From NCBI GenBank assembly GCA_015152475.1, contig SUTW01000002.1, positions 173,510-237,509 on the forward strand: a DNA stretch of 64,000 bases, in the 5' to 3' direction. The position numbers were made by a program, and so were the translations under genes. The DNA is from Cyanobacteria bacterium SIG30 (GTDB taxonomy: Bacteria; Cyanobacteriota; Vampirovibrionia; Gastranaerophilales; Gastranaerophilaceae). Below are positions 16,907 to 25,886 of this stretch, piece after piece. How positions within the stretch are numbered: position 1 is the first letter of the stretch; every line of letters starts with the position of its first letter. Below the pieces are notes generated by a model that had not been told where the DNA came from, searched no databases, and was given only the letters and a program-made list of their open reading frames with translations.

Positions 16907-17546
16907 ATCGGATATATTATTTATTTTTGCAATTCTTATTGTCGCCATTATTTCATTTCTTATTAATGACAGGCTTTCTGCGATTATTTCTTCGATATTT
17001 GGAATTATTTATACTATTTTGATTGGTAAAGGAAAAATTGAAGGTTATTATTTTGGCATAATAGGTACTCTTTTTGGTTCATATTTGTCATTTGATTTAA
17101 TGCTTTGGGGAAATTTTTTGTTGCATTTCTTTTATTATTTTCCAATGGAGATAATAGGGTTTTTTAAATGGCGCTCTAATTTTGATAAAAAAACTCATAG
17201 TGTTATAAAAACTAAATTAAATAGAAAAGAAATTTTACCTATTATTGTAGTAATATTATTGTTATTATTGTTTTTATATTTTATTTTTATTAAAACAAAT
17301 AATAAATCACCTTTTTTTGATTCTGCAATAGTTGTGTTTTCGGCACTTGCAATGTATTTAACCGTTAAAAGATGTTTTGAACAATGGTTTGTTTGGACAA
17401 TGGTCAATATTTTATCTGTTATGATGTGGTTTGACCTTTTTGTAAAAGGTGAGAAAATTTTCTCCGTTTTTGCTGTTCGTATTATATATTTTATTCTTGG
17501 AATTTACTTTTTTTATAAGTGGAAAAAAGAACAAATTAACTTGTAA
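16890..17546 (+). CDS. pnuC: PnuC-like nicotinamide riboside transporter
   Basis: Facilitated uptake of nicotinamide riboside or a related vitamin through the inner membrane, feeding NAD synthesis. About seven hydrophobic helices are visible in 218 residues, the normal size. FYYFPMEIIGFFKWRS and RCFEQWFVWTMVNILSVMMW match the substrate-site helices of the Pnu family. The start lies inside the end of the preceding membrane-protein gene, consistent with translational coupling. Related Pnu members carry riboflavin or thiamine, and no riboswitch is visible to decide. The high NAD demand of the hydrogenases nearby makes the NR assignment reasonable. Confidence 0.8.
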   Translation: MAKINKSDILFIFAILIVAIISFLINDRLSAIISSIFGIIYTILIGKGKIEGYYFGIIGTLFGSYLSFDLMLWGNFLLHFFYYFPMEIIGFFKWRSNFDKKTHSVIKTKLNRKEILPIIVVILLLLLFLYFIFIKTNNKSPFFDSAIVVFSALAMYLTVKRCFEQWFVWTMVNILSVMMWFDLFVKGEKIFSVFAVRIIYFILGIYFFYKWKKEQINL

Positions 17547-17553
17547 TTTTGTT

Positions 17554-17583
17554 TTGTTCGGAGTATCTTTTTAATTGTAAAAT
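17554..17583 (+). promoter_or_regulatory. promoter of nifJ
   Basis: TTGTTC, an 18-base spacer, then TAAAAT, with an AAAGGAGGATC ribosome site just before the ATG at 17625. Confidence 0.5.
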
Positions 17584-17624
17584 TACATTTTAAGCTAGGA
17601 ATATAAAAGGAGGATCTAGTTATT

Positions 17625-20600
17625 ATGTCAGGAAAAACAATAACGGTTGACGGTAACTATGCAGCAGCGCACGTCGCTTATGCTTTGAGCGAAGTTTCCG
17701 CAATCTACCCAATTACTCCTTCATCTACTATGGGTGAATGGGTTGATGAATGGGCATCACAACACAGAAAGAACATCTGGGGCAAAGAAGTTGTTGTCGC
17801 AGAAATGCAATCAGAAGCTGGTGCAGCAGGTGCTGTTCATGGTTCTTTGGCTGCTGGTTCTTTAACATCTACTTATACAGCATCACAAGGTTTATTGTTG
17901 ATGATTCCTGTTATGCATAAAGCTGCTGGTGAAATGTTGCCACATGTTATCCACGTTTCAGCTCGTGCTTTAGCTGCTCAATCATTAGCCATCTTTGGTG
18001 ACCACACTGACGTTATGGCTTGCAGAAATACAGGTTATGCAATGCTTGCCGCAAACTCTGTTCAAGAAGAAATGGATTTGGCTCTTGTTGCACACTTAGC
18101 AACATACAAAGCAAAAGTTCCATTTTTACAATTCTTTGATGGTTTTAGAACATCTCATGAAGTTCACAAAATTGAAGAAATTTCTTACGAAGATATTGCT
18201 AAATTAGTCGAACCACAATATATTGAAGAATTTAGAAACAGAGCTATGCGTCCTGAAGCACCTATTTGTAAAGTTGGTGCTCAAAACACAGACGTATATT
18301 TCCAAGGTCGTGAAACAGTTAATAAATACTACGACGCAGTTCCTGAAATTGTACAAGAATATATGGATAAAATTGCTAAAGTTACAGGCAGACAATATCA
18401 TCCATTTGATTATGTTGGTGCACCTGATGCAACTGACGTTATTGTTGCGATGGGTTCTAGTTGTGAAGCTATTGAAGAAACAATTAACTACTTGAATGCT
18501 AAACTTGGTAAAAAATATGGTTTAGTTAAAGTTAGATTATACAGACCATTTGACGTTAAACGTTTCAACGAAGCTCTTCCAAAAACAGTAAAACGTATTG
18601 CTGTTCTTGACAGAACAAAAGAACCAGGTTCAATTGGTGAACCATTATATCTAGATGTTGTTGCAGCGTTAGATAACAAAGATATTAGAGTTATTGGTGG
18701 TCGTTATGGTTTATCTTCAAAAGAATTTACTCCATCAATGATTTATGCTGTATATAAACACTCAGAAAACAATGGCTTCCACGGATTTACAGTTGGTATC
18801 GAAGATGACGTTACAAATTTATCTTTAAAAGTTGAAGAAGAAATCGTAACTGAGCCAGAAGGTACTACAAACTGCATGTTCTGGGGCTTAGGTTCTGACG
18901 GTACAGTTGGTGCTAACAAAAACTCAATTAAAATTATTGGTCAATATACAAACAAAGATGCTCAAGCATACTTTGCTTATGACTCTAAAAAATCATTTGG
19001 TGTTACAGTTTCTCACTTACGTTTTGGTGACGAACAAATTAAATCAACATATTTAATTACAGCACCTGATTTCGTTTCTTGCTCAACAAGTGCTTATATC
19101 GGAAGATATGACTTACTTAAAGGTATCAAAGAAGGTGGAACATTCTTATTGAACAGTTCTTGGACAAAAGAAGAAGCATTTTCTCACCTAACTCGTGATA
19201 TGCAAGAAACAATCATCAACAAGAAAATCAAATTCTATAATGTTGATGCTGAAAAACTTATCAAAGAACAACCAGGACTTCGTGGCAAGGGTGCAAACAC
19301 AGTTATGATGGTTGCATACTTCAAAGTTTCTGGCATCATTCCTTTTGAACAAGCTTTAGAAGGTATGAAAGAAATGACAGTTAAAACGTTCAAGAAAAAA
19401 GGTGATGACATCGTTAATATGAACCTTGCTCTTATTGATGCTGCTGTTAACGCGACTGAAGAAGTAGTTGTTCCTGCAACATTAGATGGCGTTAAATCTG
19501 TTAAAGAAGTTAAGTTAATTGCAGATGATGCATCAGATTTTGCAAAGAAAATCATTGAACCATCTATGAGACAAAAAGGTGACGATATTCCAGTTTCTGC
19601 AATGTCAGTTGACGGTGTTATTCCAATTGGCACAGCTTGCCTTGAAAAACGTGGAATTGCTCCAAGAGTTCCTAATTGGAACAGCGAAACTTGTATCCAA
19701 TGTGGTATTTGTGCTTCAGCATGTCCACATGCTGCAATCAGAACAAAATTGTTTGAAGCGGATACTTTAAAAGATGCTCCTGCAACTTTTGAAACAATTG
19801 AAGCAAAACCAAATGCAAATGGTGAACGTTTCAAAGTTCAAGTATATTGCAAAGACTGTACAGGTTGTGGTGTTTGTTTGGATCAATGTCCTGCAAATCA
19901 AATGGGCAAAAATGCTTTAACTTGGTCAACTATTGAAAAAGAAGTTGAAGCAGGCGAAGTTGAAAATGAAAAATTCTTCGATGAAGCTCCTGATAATGTA
20001 ATGGGCAGAAACACTACAAAAACAGTTAAAGGCGCTATGCTTAGAAAACCATTATTTGAATTTTCTGGTGCTTGTGCAGGTTGTGGTGAAACACCTTATG
20101 TTAAATTGGTTTCACAATTATTTGGTGATAACGCAATCGTTGCTAACGCAACAGGATGTTCTTCAATTTACTCAGGTACATTCCCAACTATTCCTTACAC
20201 AACAAACAAGGATGGCAGAGGTACTGCTTGGGCAAACTCATTATTTGAAGATAACGCTGAATTCGGTTTTGGTATGAGACTTGCAGTTGATGCGAACAGA
20301 GCAACTCTAAAATCTTATGTAGAAAAAGTTTTAGAATGTGAAAAAACTCCTGCAGACTTAAAAGAAGCTCTTGAAGGCGCTATGGCTCACTTCGATAATT
20401 CAAAAACTGACGAAGCTGTTAAAGCTCAAGAAAATGCTAAAGCAATTCTTGCAAAATATGCAGATGTTGATTGCGCTGATTTAGCTAAAGTTCGTGAACT
20501 TCAAGATTACTTTACAGATAAATCAGTTTGGATAATCGGTGGTGACGGTTGGGCAAATGATATTGGCTATGGCGGTATTGACCACGTTCTTGCTCAAAAC

Positions 20601-21155
20601 AAAAACGTAAATATCCTTGTATTAGATACAGAAGTTTACTCAAATACTGGTGGTCAAGCTTCTAAGTCAACTCCAACAGGTGCGGTTGCTAAATTTGCAA
20701 CAGGCGGTAAACCAACATACAAGAAAAACATGGGCTTAATGAGCATGTCTTATGGTTATGTTTATGTTGCATCAGTTGCACTTGGTGCTGATAGAAACCA
20801 AACACTAAAAGCATTTACTGAAGCTGAAGCTTATAATGGACCATCTATTATATTTGCTTATGCTCCATGTATTGCTCACGGTATCGATATGTCTAAAACT
20901 CAAACTGAACAAAAACGTGCAGTTGATGCTGGTTACTTCCCACTTTACAGATACAACCCAGAAAATGAACAACCATTTACTTGGGATGCTAAAGAACCTA
21001 AAGGAAGTTACCAAGACTTCATTAGATCAGAAGGCAGATATAAATCACTTCTTAAAACAAACCCAGAAGAAGCAGAACAATTATATGTTCAAGCTGAAAA
21101 AGATGCAGCACAAAGAATGGCTGTATATAAAGCTGTTGGCGAGTTGATGAAGTAG
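17625..21155 (+). CDS. nifJ: pyruvate:ferredoxin (flavodoxin) oxidoreductase
   Basis: Single-chain PFOR that converts pyruvate and CoA to acetyl-CoA and CO2 while reducing ferredoxin; it is the main source of low-potential electrons in this cell. 1176 residues, the normal length. The N-terminal domain has YPITPSSTMGEW. The middle carries two [4Fe-4S] motifs, CIQCGICASACP (from Cys690) and CKDCTGCGVCLDQCP. The TPP domain has CAGCGETPYVKL and GGDGWANDIGYGG with DTEVYSNTGGQ. A strong AGGAGG site and codon use richer in C-ending codons than the neighbours suggest high expression. Monocistronic, with its own promoter and terminator. Confidence 0.98.
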   Translation: MSGKTITVDGNYAAAHVAYALSEVSAIYPITPSSTMGEWVDEWASQHRKNIWGKEVVVAEMQSEAGAAGAVHGSLAAGSLTSTYTASQGLLLMIPVMHKAAGEMLPHVIHVSARALAAQSLAIFGDHTDVMACRNTGYAMLAANSVQEEMDLALVAHLATYKAKVPFLQFFDGFRTSHEVHKIEEISYEDIAKLVEPQYIEEFRNRAMRPEAPICKVGAQNTDVYFQGRETVNKYYDAVPEIVQEYMDKIAKVTGRQYHPFDYVGAPDATDVIVAMGSSCEAIEETINYLNAKLGKKYGLVKVRLYRPFDVKRFNEALPKTVKRIAVLDRTKEPGSIGEPLYLDVVAALDNKDIRVIGGRYGLSSKEFTPSMIYAVYKHSENNGFHGFTVGIEDDVTNLSLKVEEEIVTEPEGTTNCMFWGLGSDGTVGANKNSIKIIGQYTNKDAQAYFAYDSKKSFGVTVSHLRFGDEQIKSTYLITAPDFVSCSTSAYIGRYDLLKGIKEGGTFLLNSSWTKEEAFSHLTRDMQETIINKKIKFYNVDAEKLIKEQPGLRGKGANTVMMVAYFKVSGIIPFEQALEGMKEMTVKTFKKKGDDIVNMNLALIDAAVNATEEVVVPATLDGVKSVKEVKLIADDASDFAKKIIEPSMRQKGDDIPVSAMSVDGVIPIGTACLEKRGIAPRVPNWNSETCIQCGICASACPHAAIRTKLFEADTLKDAPATFETIEAKPNANGERFKVQVYCKDCTGCGVCLDQCPANQMGKNALTWSTIEKEVEAGEVENEKFFDEAPDNVMGRNTTKTVKGAMLRKPLFEFSGACAGCGETPYVKLVSQLFGDNAIVANATGCSSIYSGTFPTIPYTTNKDGRGTAWANSLFEDNAEFGFGMRLAVDANRATLKSYVEKVLECEKTPADLKEALEGAMAHFDNSKTDEAVKAQENAKAILAKYADVDCADLAKVRELQDYFTDKSVWIIGGDGWANDIGYGGIDHVLAQNKNVNILVLDTEVYSNTGGQASKSTPTGAVAKFATGGKPTYKKNMGLMSMSYGYVYVASVALGADRNQTLKAFTEAEAYNGPSIIFAYAPCIAHGIDMSKTQTEQKRAVDAGYFPLYRYNPENEQPFTWDAKEPKGSYQDFIRSEGRYKSLLKTNPEEAEQLYVQAEKDAAQRMAVYKAVGELMK

Positions 21156-21171
21156 TTATCGGTTCGATATT

Positions 21172-21199
21172 AAAAGCGAGGCAAAAGCCTCGCTTTTTT
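21172..21199 (+). terminator. terminator of nifJ
   Basis: AAAAGCGAGGC-AAAA-GCCTCGCTTTTTTT, a perfect stem with T-run. Confidence 0.9.
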
Positions 21200-21507
21200 T
21201 AATAGTCATATTTTATAAATTCTACAAGTCTCATTATTAAATCATTTTTATTGTGATATCCTGAAAATTCTGTTAGTATTTTTCCATTTTTAAATAATAC
21301 AAAAGAAGGGAAGCCTTTTATGTCAAAATCATTTGTTAATTTAGGATTTTGAGTGGCATTTATTTTTCCAACCCACATATTTGGAAGTTCTTTAAAAACT
21401 TCATCTTGTTTTCTGCAAAAATTACACCAATTTGTGTAAAATTCAACAAGTTTGAGGCCATTTTCTATTTTTTCATTGAAATTTTTTTCATTTAATTCGA
21501 CTATCAT
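21199..21507 (-). CDS. thioredoxin-like protein
   Basis: A 102-residue thioredoxin fold with WCNFC (Cys28, Cys31) at the start of the active-site helix and the cis-proline motif GFPSFVLF later. The dipeptide between the cysteines (NF) differs from the GP of canonical thioredoxin, so its redox potential or partner may differ. No signal peptide, so it is cytoplasmic. It is convergent with nifJ, and its stop reaches the nifJ terminator. A lipoprotein gene lies 47 bases upstream on the same strand, possibly in one transcript. Confidence 0.85.
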   Translation of the reverse strand: MIVELNEKNFNEKIENGLKLVEFYTNWCNFCRKQDEVFKELPNMWVGKINATQNPKLTNDFDIKGFPSFVLFKNGKILTEFSGYHNKNDLIMRLVEFIKYDY

Positions 21508-21554
21508 AAAAACAGTCTAATCAAATAAGATAAAAAATAAATTGTCTAAGGTGG

Positions 21555-22178
21555 CTATTTTGAAAGTCTTATAACTTTTAAATCTTTTGGTAATTCAAAA
21601 TTTGATTTAGAAGGTTTTGAAGTTTTTATATTAGAAATTTCCATAGAAGTTTTAAAAACAATATTGTTTATTTTTGTTGTTAACACGCTTTTGATTGGAA
21701 TTCCGTATTTTTCACTTATGCAATAATATGTTTTGTGCCATTCGCTTTTGTTAAATAATTCCAAACATTTTTCACCATTTATTTTTTTTCTTTTTCCAAA
21801 TTCCATAGATGTTTCGTTTGCATCTTGCCATTCTAAAATGTTTAATTGTAGCTCAACATTTTGATTTGTTTCGTAAGCTTTGTTTGAAGAAGATGTATAA
21901 GCATATGAGCCTTCGTTGTTTCTTATATATATTGTTTTATTTTTGTTCCCTTTTAAGGTATTTTCTAATCTTAATTTATCACCTGCTTTTTTAACATCAA
22001 TTTGCATGCCAATTCCGTCAATATCACTATTTATTTTAAATTGAATATTTTCAAGGGACATTTTTTTAATTTGCATTTGTTTATAAAAATCATATGATGA
22101 CTTGTAATTTTTGCCACATCCAGTAATCAGAAATGTTGCGCAAACTATTAAAACGAGCCAAAAAATCTTTTTATACAT
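21555..22178 (-). CDS. lipoprotein, 207 aa
   Basis: The N-terminus (MYKKIFWLVLIVCATF) is a signal peptide ending in the lipobox LITGC, with lipidated Cys21. The mature part is beta-rich, with repeated short strands such as MQIDVKKAGDKLRLEN and KTIYIRNNEGSYAYTS. This resembles LolA-like or DUF4412-type lipoproteins that bind lipid on a concave sheet; that likeness is by eye only. AAGGAGATAG precedes the ATG. It is divergent from the Hyf/Ehr operon and has the thioredoxin-like gene downstream. Confidence 0.75.
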   Translation of the reverse strand: MYKKIFWLVLIVCATFLITGCGKNYKSSYDFYKQMQIKKMSLENIQFKINSDIDGIGMQIDVKKAGDKLRLENTLKGNKNKTIYIRNNEGSYAYTSSSNKAYETNQNVELQLNILEWQDANETSMEFGKRKKINGEKCLELFNKSEWHKTYYCISEKYGIPIKSVLTTKINNIVFKTSMEISNIKTSKPSKSNFELPKDLKVIRLSK

Positions 22179-22262
22179 GCTATCTCCTTTTGAACAAATT
22201 ATATTATATTTTTAAAATTCTGTCTAATTTAATACTTTAATTTTTTTATTTAAAATCCATAC

Positions 22263-22291
22263 TTGACAATAATTTTTGTTAGTTTTACAAC
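22263..22291 (+). promoter_or_regulatory. promoter of the Hyf/Ehr-like operon
   Basis: A perfect -35 TTGACA, a 17-base spacer, then TACAAC, 38 bases before the ATG at 22330. Confidence 0.6.
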
Positions 22292-22329
22292 TAGCTTATA
22301 AGCCGAAGTAATTTTGTGGGAATTGAAAC

Positions 22330-24309
22330 ATGAATTATTATCTTTTGGGGATTTTAATCTTATTTTTAAGTGGATTTATTTCTCTGATTTTTAAAAATGA
22401 ATATAGAACAAAAATTTTATCCTTTTTTTGTGTTGTGTCGTCAATTTTTTGTTCGATTCCTGCGATAAAAGTTTTATTTGAGAAAAATCCAATAACTACT
22501 GAATTTTATTTTAATCCGTTATTTGGAAATGTTATCTTAAACATTGATAATTTAAGTGCATTTTTTATTCTTTTAATTTCACTAATTAGTTTACCATCAA
22601 TTATTTATTCTAATGGTTATTTAAAACCATACATTGAAAAAGGCAAAAATATTTCCACGCAAATTGTTTTCTTGCCATTGCTTTTGGCTTCAATGCTTTT
22701 GGTTGTTAGTGTTTCAAATGCATTTATGTTTTTAGTTTGCTGGGAAATTATGTCTTTAAGTTCCTTTTTTCTTGTTGTGTTTGAAACTGAGAAAAAAGAA
22801 ATTTTAAAAGCTGGCATTAAATATCTTGTATTTATGCATGTTTCAATTTTGTTTATTATTTTTGCTTTTGTTTTGTGTTCCTTAAATGCAAATAGTTATA
22901 ATTTTAGTGATTTTGCATCTGTTTTGGTGCAAAACAAAGAAATGGCAAATATTGTTTTTATATTGGCATTTATAGGTTTTGGTCTTAAAGCTGGTTTTGT
23001 TCCGTTTCATAATTGGTTGCCAGATGCACACCCTGCGGCTCCAAGTCATGTGAGTGCTATAATGTCTGGAATTATGATAAAAACTGGTATTTATGGAATA
23101 CTTAGAATTTTATCTTTAATAAAATATCCATCACTTACAATTTCGTATTTTGTGTTGTTAATTGCACTTGTTTCAGTTCTTTATGGTTTATTGTATGCAA
23201 TTAGCCAAAGAGACTTAAAAAAACTTTTAGCTTATTCTTCTATTGAAAATATAGGAATTATAGGCTTAGGAATTGGCGTTGGTATGCTTGGCGTTGCATA
23301 TTCAAATAACATTGTCGCAGTTTTTGGCTTTATGGGTTCTATATTTCATATTTTAAATCATTCCATTTTTAAACAATTACTGTTCCTTTCTGCAGGAAGC
23401 GTTTATATAAAAACTCATACGCGCGATATGGAATTGCTTGGTGGTTTAATAAAAACAATGCCAAAGACATCAATTTTGTTTATTGTTGCGTCAGTTGCAA
23501 TTTGTGGCTTGCCACCTTTAAACGGTTTTATTAGTGAATTTTTAATATATTTTGGCATGTTAAAAGGACTTGAAATTAATAACTTTTTTGAAATGGTTGT
23601 AATTTTATTTTCTGTTGCCGGATTATCTTTGGTTGGTACAATGGCAATATTGTGTTTTTCAAAAGCAACCAGCATAGTTTTTTTAGGTTTGCCTCGAAGT
23701 GAGAATAGTTTAAAAGTGGAATCCGATAATGGAAAAACTATTATATTACCAATGTTATTCTTGGCTTTGGCCAGTTTAGTTATTGGTTTATATCCGCAAG
23801 CTTTGTTAAATATTTTATCTGGTGTAATGCTTGTTTTAACTAATCTGGATACTAATATTTTAGATTTTGGCTTTGTTTCTTTATTGCAGAATATTTCTTT
23901 AATATCATTTGGATTTTTAACATTTTTATCTGTGTTGATTTTTATAAAACTTAAATTAAGCAAAAAAGTTAGTGTTCATAATACTTGGGGTTGTGGTTAT
24001 AATAAACCAAACAATCATATGCAATATAGTGCTTCATCATATATAAATCCCTTTACTTCAATGCTTAAACCTTTGTTTAAAAATATTTTTGATATAGAAA
24101 AACCAAAACATCTTTTTCCAAAGAGTGCTCATTTTAACTTACAGGTTAATGACATAGAAGAAGCATATTTTATTAATCCTCTTGTGAAATTTGATGAATG
24201 GTTTCTTGCAAAATTTGAAACTATGCAAAGCGGAAATATTCAAAGTTATATTAAATATGGACTTATATTTCTAATCTTAATAATTATTGGAAGCTTATTT
24301 ATAGGGTAA
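22330..24309 (+). CDS. hyfB: Hyf/Ehr-like complex, antiporter-type subunit (HyfB/NuoL-like)
   Basis: Membrane ion-translocating subunit of a complex related to group 4 hydrogenases and complex I. About 14-16 helices; the core has FKAGFVPFHNWLPDAHPAAPSHVSA-type sequence near residues 217-240 and KLLAYSSIENIGIIGLGIG, both conserved in the Mrp/NuoL family with pumping Lys and Glu. The C-terminus has NTWGCGY and YINPFTSML, typical of HyfB rather than NuoL. First gene of a six-gene operon; three bases separate it from hyfC. 659 residues. Confidence 0.9.
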   Translation: MNYYLLGILILFLSGFISLIFKNEYRTKILSFFCVVSSIFCSIPAIKVLFEKNPITTEFYFNPLFGNVILNIDNLSAFFILLISLISLPSIIYSNGYLKPYIEKGKNISTQIVFLPLLLASMLLVVSVSNAFMFLVCWEIMSLSSFFLVVFETEKKEILKAGIKYLVFMHVSILFIIFAFVLCSLNANSYNFSDFASVLVQNKEMANIVFILAFIGFGLKAGFVPFHNWLPDAHPAAPSHVSAIMSGIMIKTGIYGILRILSLIKYPSLTISYFVLLIALVSVLYGLLYAISQRDLKKLLAYSSIENIGIIGLGIGVGMLGVAYSNNIVAVFGFMGSIFHILNHSIFKQLLFLSAGSVYIKTHTRDMELLGGLIKTMPKTSILFIVASVAICGLPPLNGFISEFLIYFGMLKGLEINNFFEMVVILFSVAGLSLVGTMAILCFSKATSIVFLGLPRSENSLKVESDNGKTIILPMLFLALASLVIGLYPQALLNILSGVMLVLTNLDTNILDFGFVSLLQNISLISFGFLTFLSVLIFIKLKLSKKVSVHNTWGCGYNKPNNHMQYSASSYINPFTSMLKPLFKNIFDIEKPKHLFPKSAHFNLQVNDIEEAYFINPLVKFDEWFLAKFETMQSGNIQSYIKYGLIFLILIIIGSLFIG

Positions 24310-24312
24310 AAA

Positions 24313-25236
24313 ATGACAATAAAAATTTTAAATTTAATAATATTATTATTTATGCCATTTCTTATGCTTGGTATAATTAAAAAAACCAAGGCTTTTTGGG
24401 GTGGCCGTCGCGGTGCATCGATTTTGCAACCTGTTTATGATTTTATTAAACTTTTTAAAAAAGATTTTGTTATAAGTGAAACGACTTCATTTCTTTTTAA
24501 AATTTCGCCAGTAATTTCTATAGGTTGTGCATTTTTTGCATCCTTGTTTGTGCCTTTGGCTAATATGTCTGCAATAATTAATATTCCTGCTGGTTTTGTT
24601 ATTTTTGCTTATGTTTTTGGTTTTTCAAAATTCTTTGCTTTGCTTGCGGCAATGGATACAGGGAGTAGTTTTGAAGGAATGGGAGCTTCAAGGGAAGCTT
24701 GTTTTACATCAATTGTAGAACCTGCATTTTTTATGTTGCTTGCATCAATTATGGCGCTGAGCGGAAATTATACTTTTGATGCATTAAAATCCATAATGCA
24801 TAATTCTGGTATATATGGCATTCTTATTTGCATTTTTTCTGTTGCAGTTTTATTTGTGATGATTTTAACAGAGTGTTCAAGGGTTCCGGTTGATGACCCC
24901 GAAACTCACCTTGAACTTACAATGATTCATGAAGTTATGATTTTGGATAATTGCGGAAGCGATTTAGTCTTATATACTTGGGCGAATGCTATAAAAATGT
25001 TTCTTTTGACATCTTTAATTGCAACAATTATTATCCCATCAAGTTTAAATTTTGTGTTGCAAATTGTTTTGTATTTAATTTTGATGTTTCTGGTTGCAGT
25101 TATTATTGGCACAGTTGAATCTTCTATGGCAAGAATTAGACTATCTCACGTTTTTGAATTTATTTTCATAATGAGTGCTTTAGCCTTGGTTGTTTTATCA
25201 CTTGTTGTTGCAGGTGTTTTTGGAGGTGTTAATTAA
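24313..25236 (+). CDS. hyfC: Hyf/Ehr-like complex, NuoH-like subunit (HyfC)
   Basis: Membrane subunit that links the hydrophilic arm to the pump, equivalent to NuoH. FWGGRRGASILQPVYDFIKL near the N-terminus and TECSRVPVDDPETHLELTMI carry the quinone-site-like or coupling loop residues conserved in HyfC/HycD. About eight helices in 307 residues, normal length. Its stop and the next start overlap as TAATG, so translation is coupled. The charged loops are intact, arguing that ion coupling is kept even though the catalytic subunit has changed (see the gene at 27325). Confidence 0.9.
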   Translation: MTIKILNLIILLFMPFLMLGIIKKTKAFWGGRRGASILQPVYDFIKLFKKDFVISETTSFLFKISPVISIGCAFFASLFVPLANMSAIINIPAGFVIFAYVFGFSKFFALLAAMDTGSSFEGMGASREACFTSIVEPAFFMLLASIMALSGNYTFDALKSIMHNSGIYGILICIFSVAVLFVMILTECSRVPVDDPETHLELTMIHEVMILDNCGSDLVLYTWANAIKMFLLTSLIATIIIPSSLNFVLQIVLYLILMFLVAVIIGTVESSMARIRLSHVFEFIFIMSALALVVLSLVVAGVFGGVN

Positions 25237-25886
25237 TGGAGAACGGTTTTATAATATTATTTGGATTATCAATGCTGTATCTTGCCGCAACAAGTAGGTT
25301 TATCGCGCATATCAGATTGCTTATTGTGCAAGGTGTTTTATTATTTTTAATTTGTGCTTGTCATTTTACGGGACACAATTTGCTTAATATTGCATTTCTT
25401 ACGATTGAAACACTTGTTGTCAAATCAATAATTATTCCAATTTTTCTTTATAAAGTTTTAAAAAAGACAAAAGCAAATAGAGATGTTGCCGCTAATATTC
25501 CTCATTTTTATTGTCTTGTAATTGCAAGCTTGATTTTACTTGCAGGATTTTTGATTCCAAATTATTTTAATGATGCAAGTACAATGAAAATGATATCTCC
25601 ATTTTATTTCGGAGTTTCGCTTGCAACAATTATTATAAGTTTGTGGCTTATCACAATTAAACATAAAATTATTTCTAACGTAATTGAATTTATAGTAATG
25701 GAAAATGGCATATTTTTATTATCTTTATCGGTTGCCAAAGAAATGCCTGTTTTAGTTAATATGGGTGTACTTTTAGATGTATTTATTGCAATTTATATTT
25801 TAGGTTTATTTGTTAATGAAATAAATAAAGAGTTTAACGATTTAGAAGTTTCACATTTATCAGATTTGAAGGATTACGAAGAATGA
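25236..25886 (+). CDS. hyfE: Hyf/Ehr-like complex, HyfE-like membrane subunit
   Basis: A 216-residue membrane protein with about six helices. The first half resembles NuoK (helices with buried Glu in FLTIETLVVKSIIIP), the second half is the HyfE-specific extension (VIEFIVMENGIFLLSLS). It probably forms part of the proton path between the antiporter-type subunits. It overlaps hyfC by one base and the next gene by four (ATGA). Identification rests on gene order and the MENGIF motif; overall conservation in this family is low. Confidence 0.8.
   Translation: MENGFIILFGLSMLYLAATSRFIAHIRLLIVQGVLLFLICACHFTGHNLLNIAFLTIETLVVKSIIIPIFLYKVLKKTKANRDVAANIPHFYCLVIASLILLAGFLIPNYFNDASTMKMISPFYFGVSLATIIISLWLITIKHKIISNVIEFIVMENGIFLLSLSVAKEMPVLVNMGVLLDVFIAIYILGLFVNEINKEFNDLEVSHLSDLKDYEE

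Noticed and set aside
19235..19834. 199-codon antisense frame inside nifJ
   Set aside because: Shadow of a strongly conserved gene; no ribosome site and no recognisable family.
23415..23963. 182-codon antisense frame inside hyfB
   Set aside because: Lys-rich shadow of a hydrophobic membrane gene read backwards, as are other antisense frames in the Hyf/Ehr operon.
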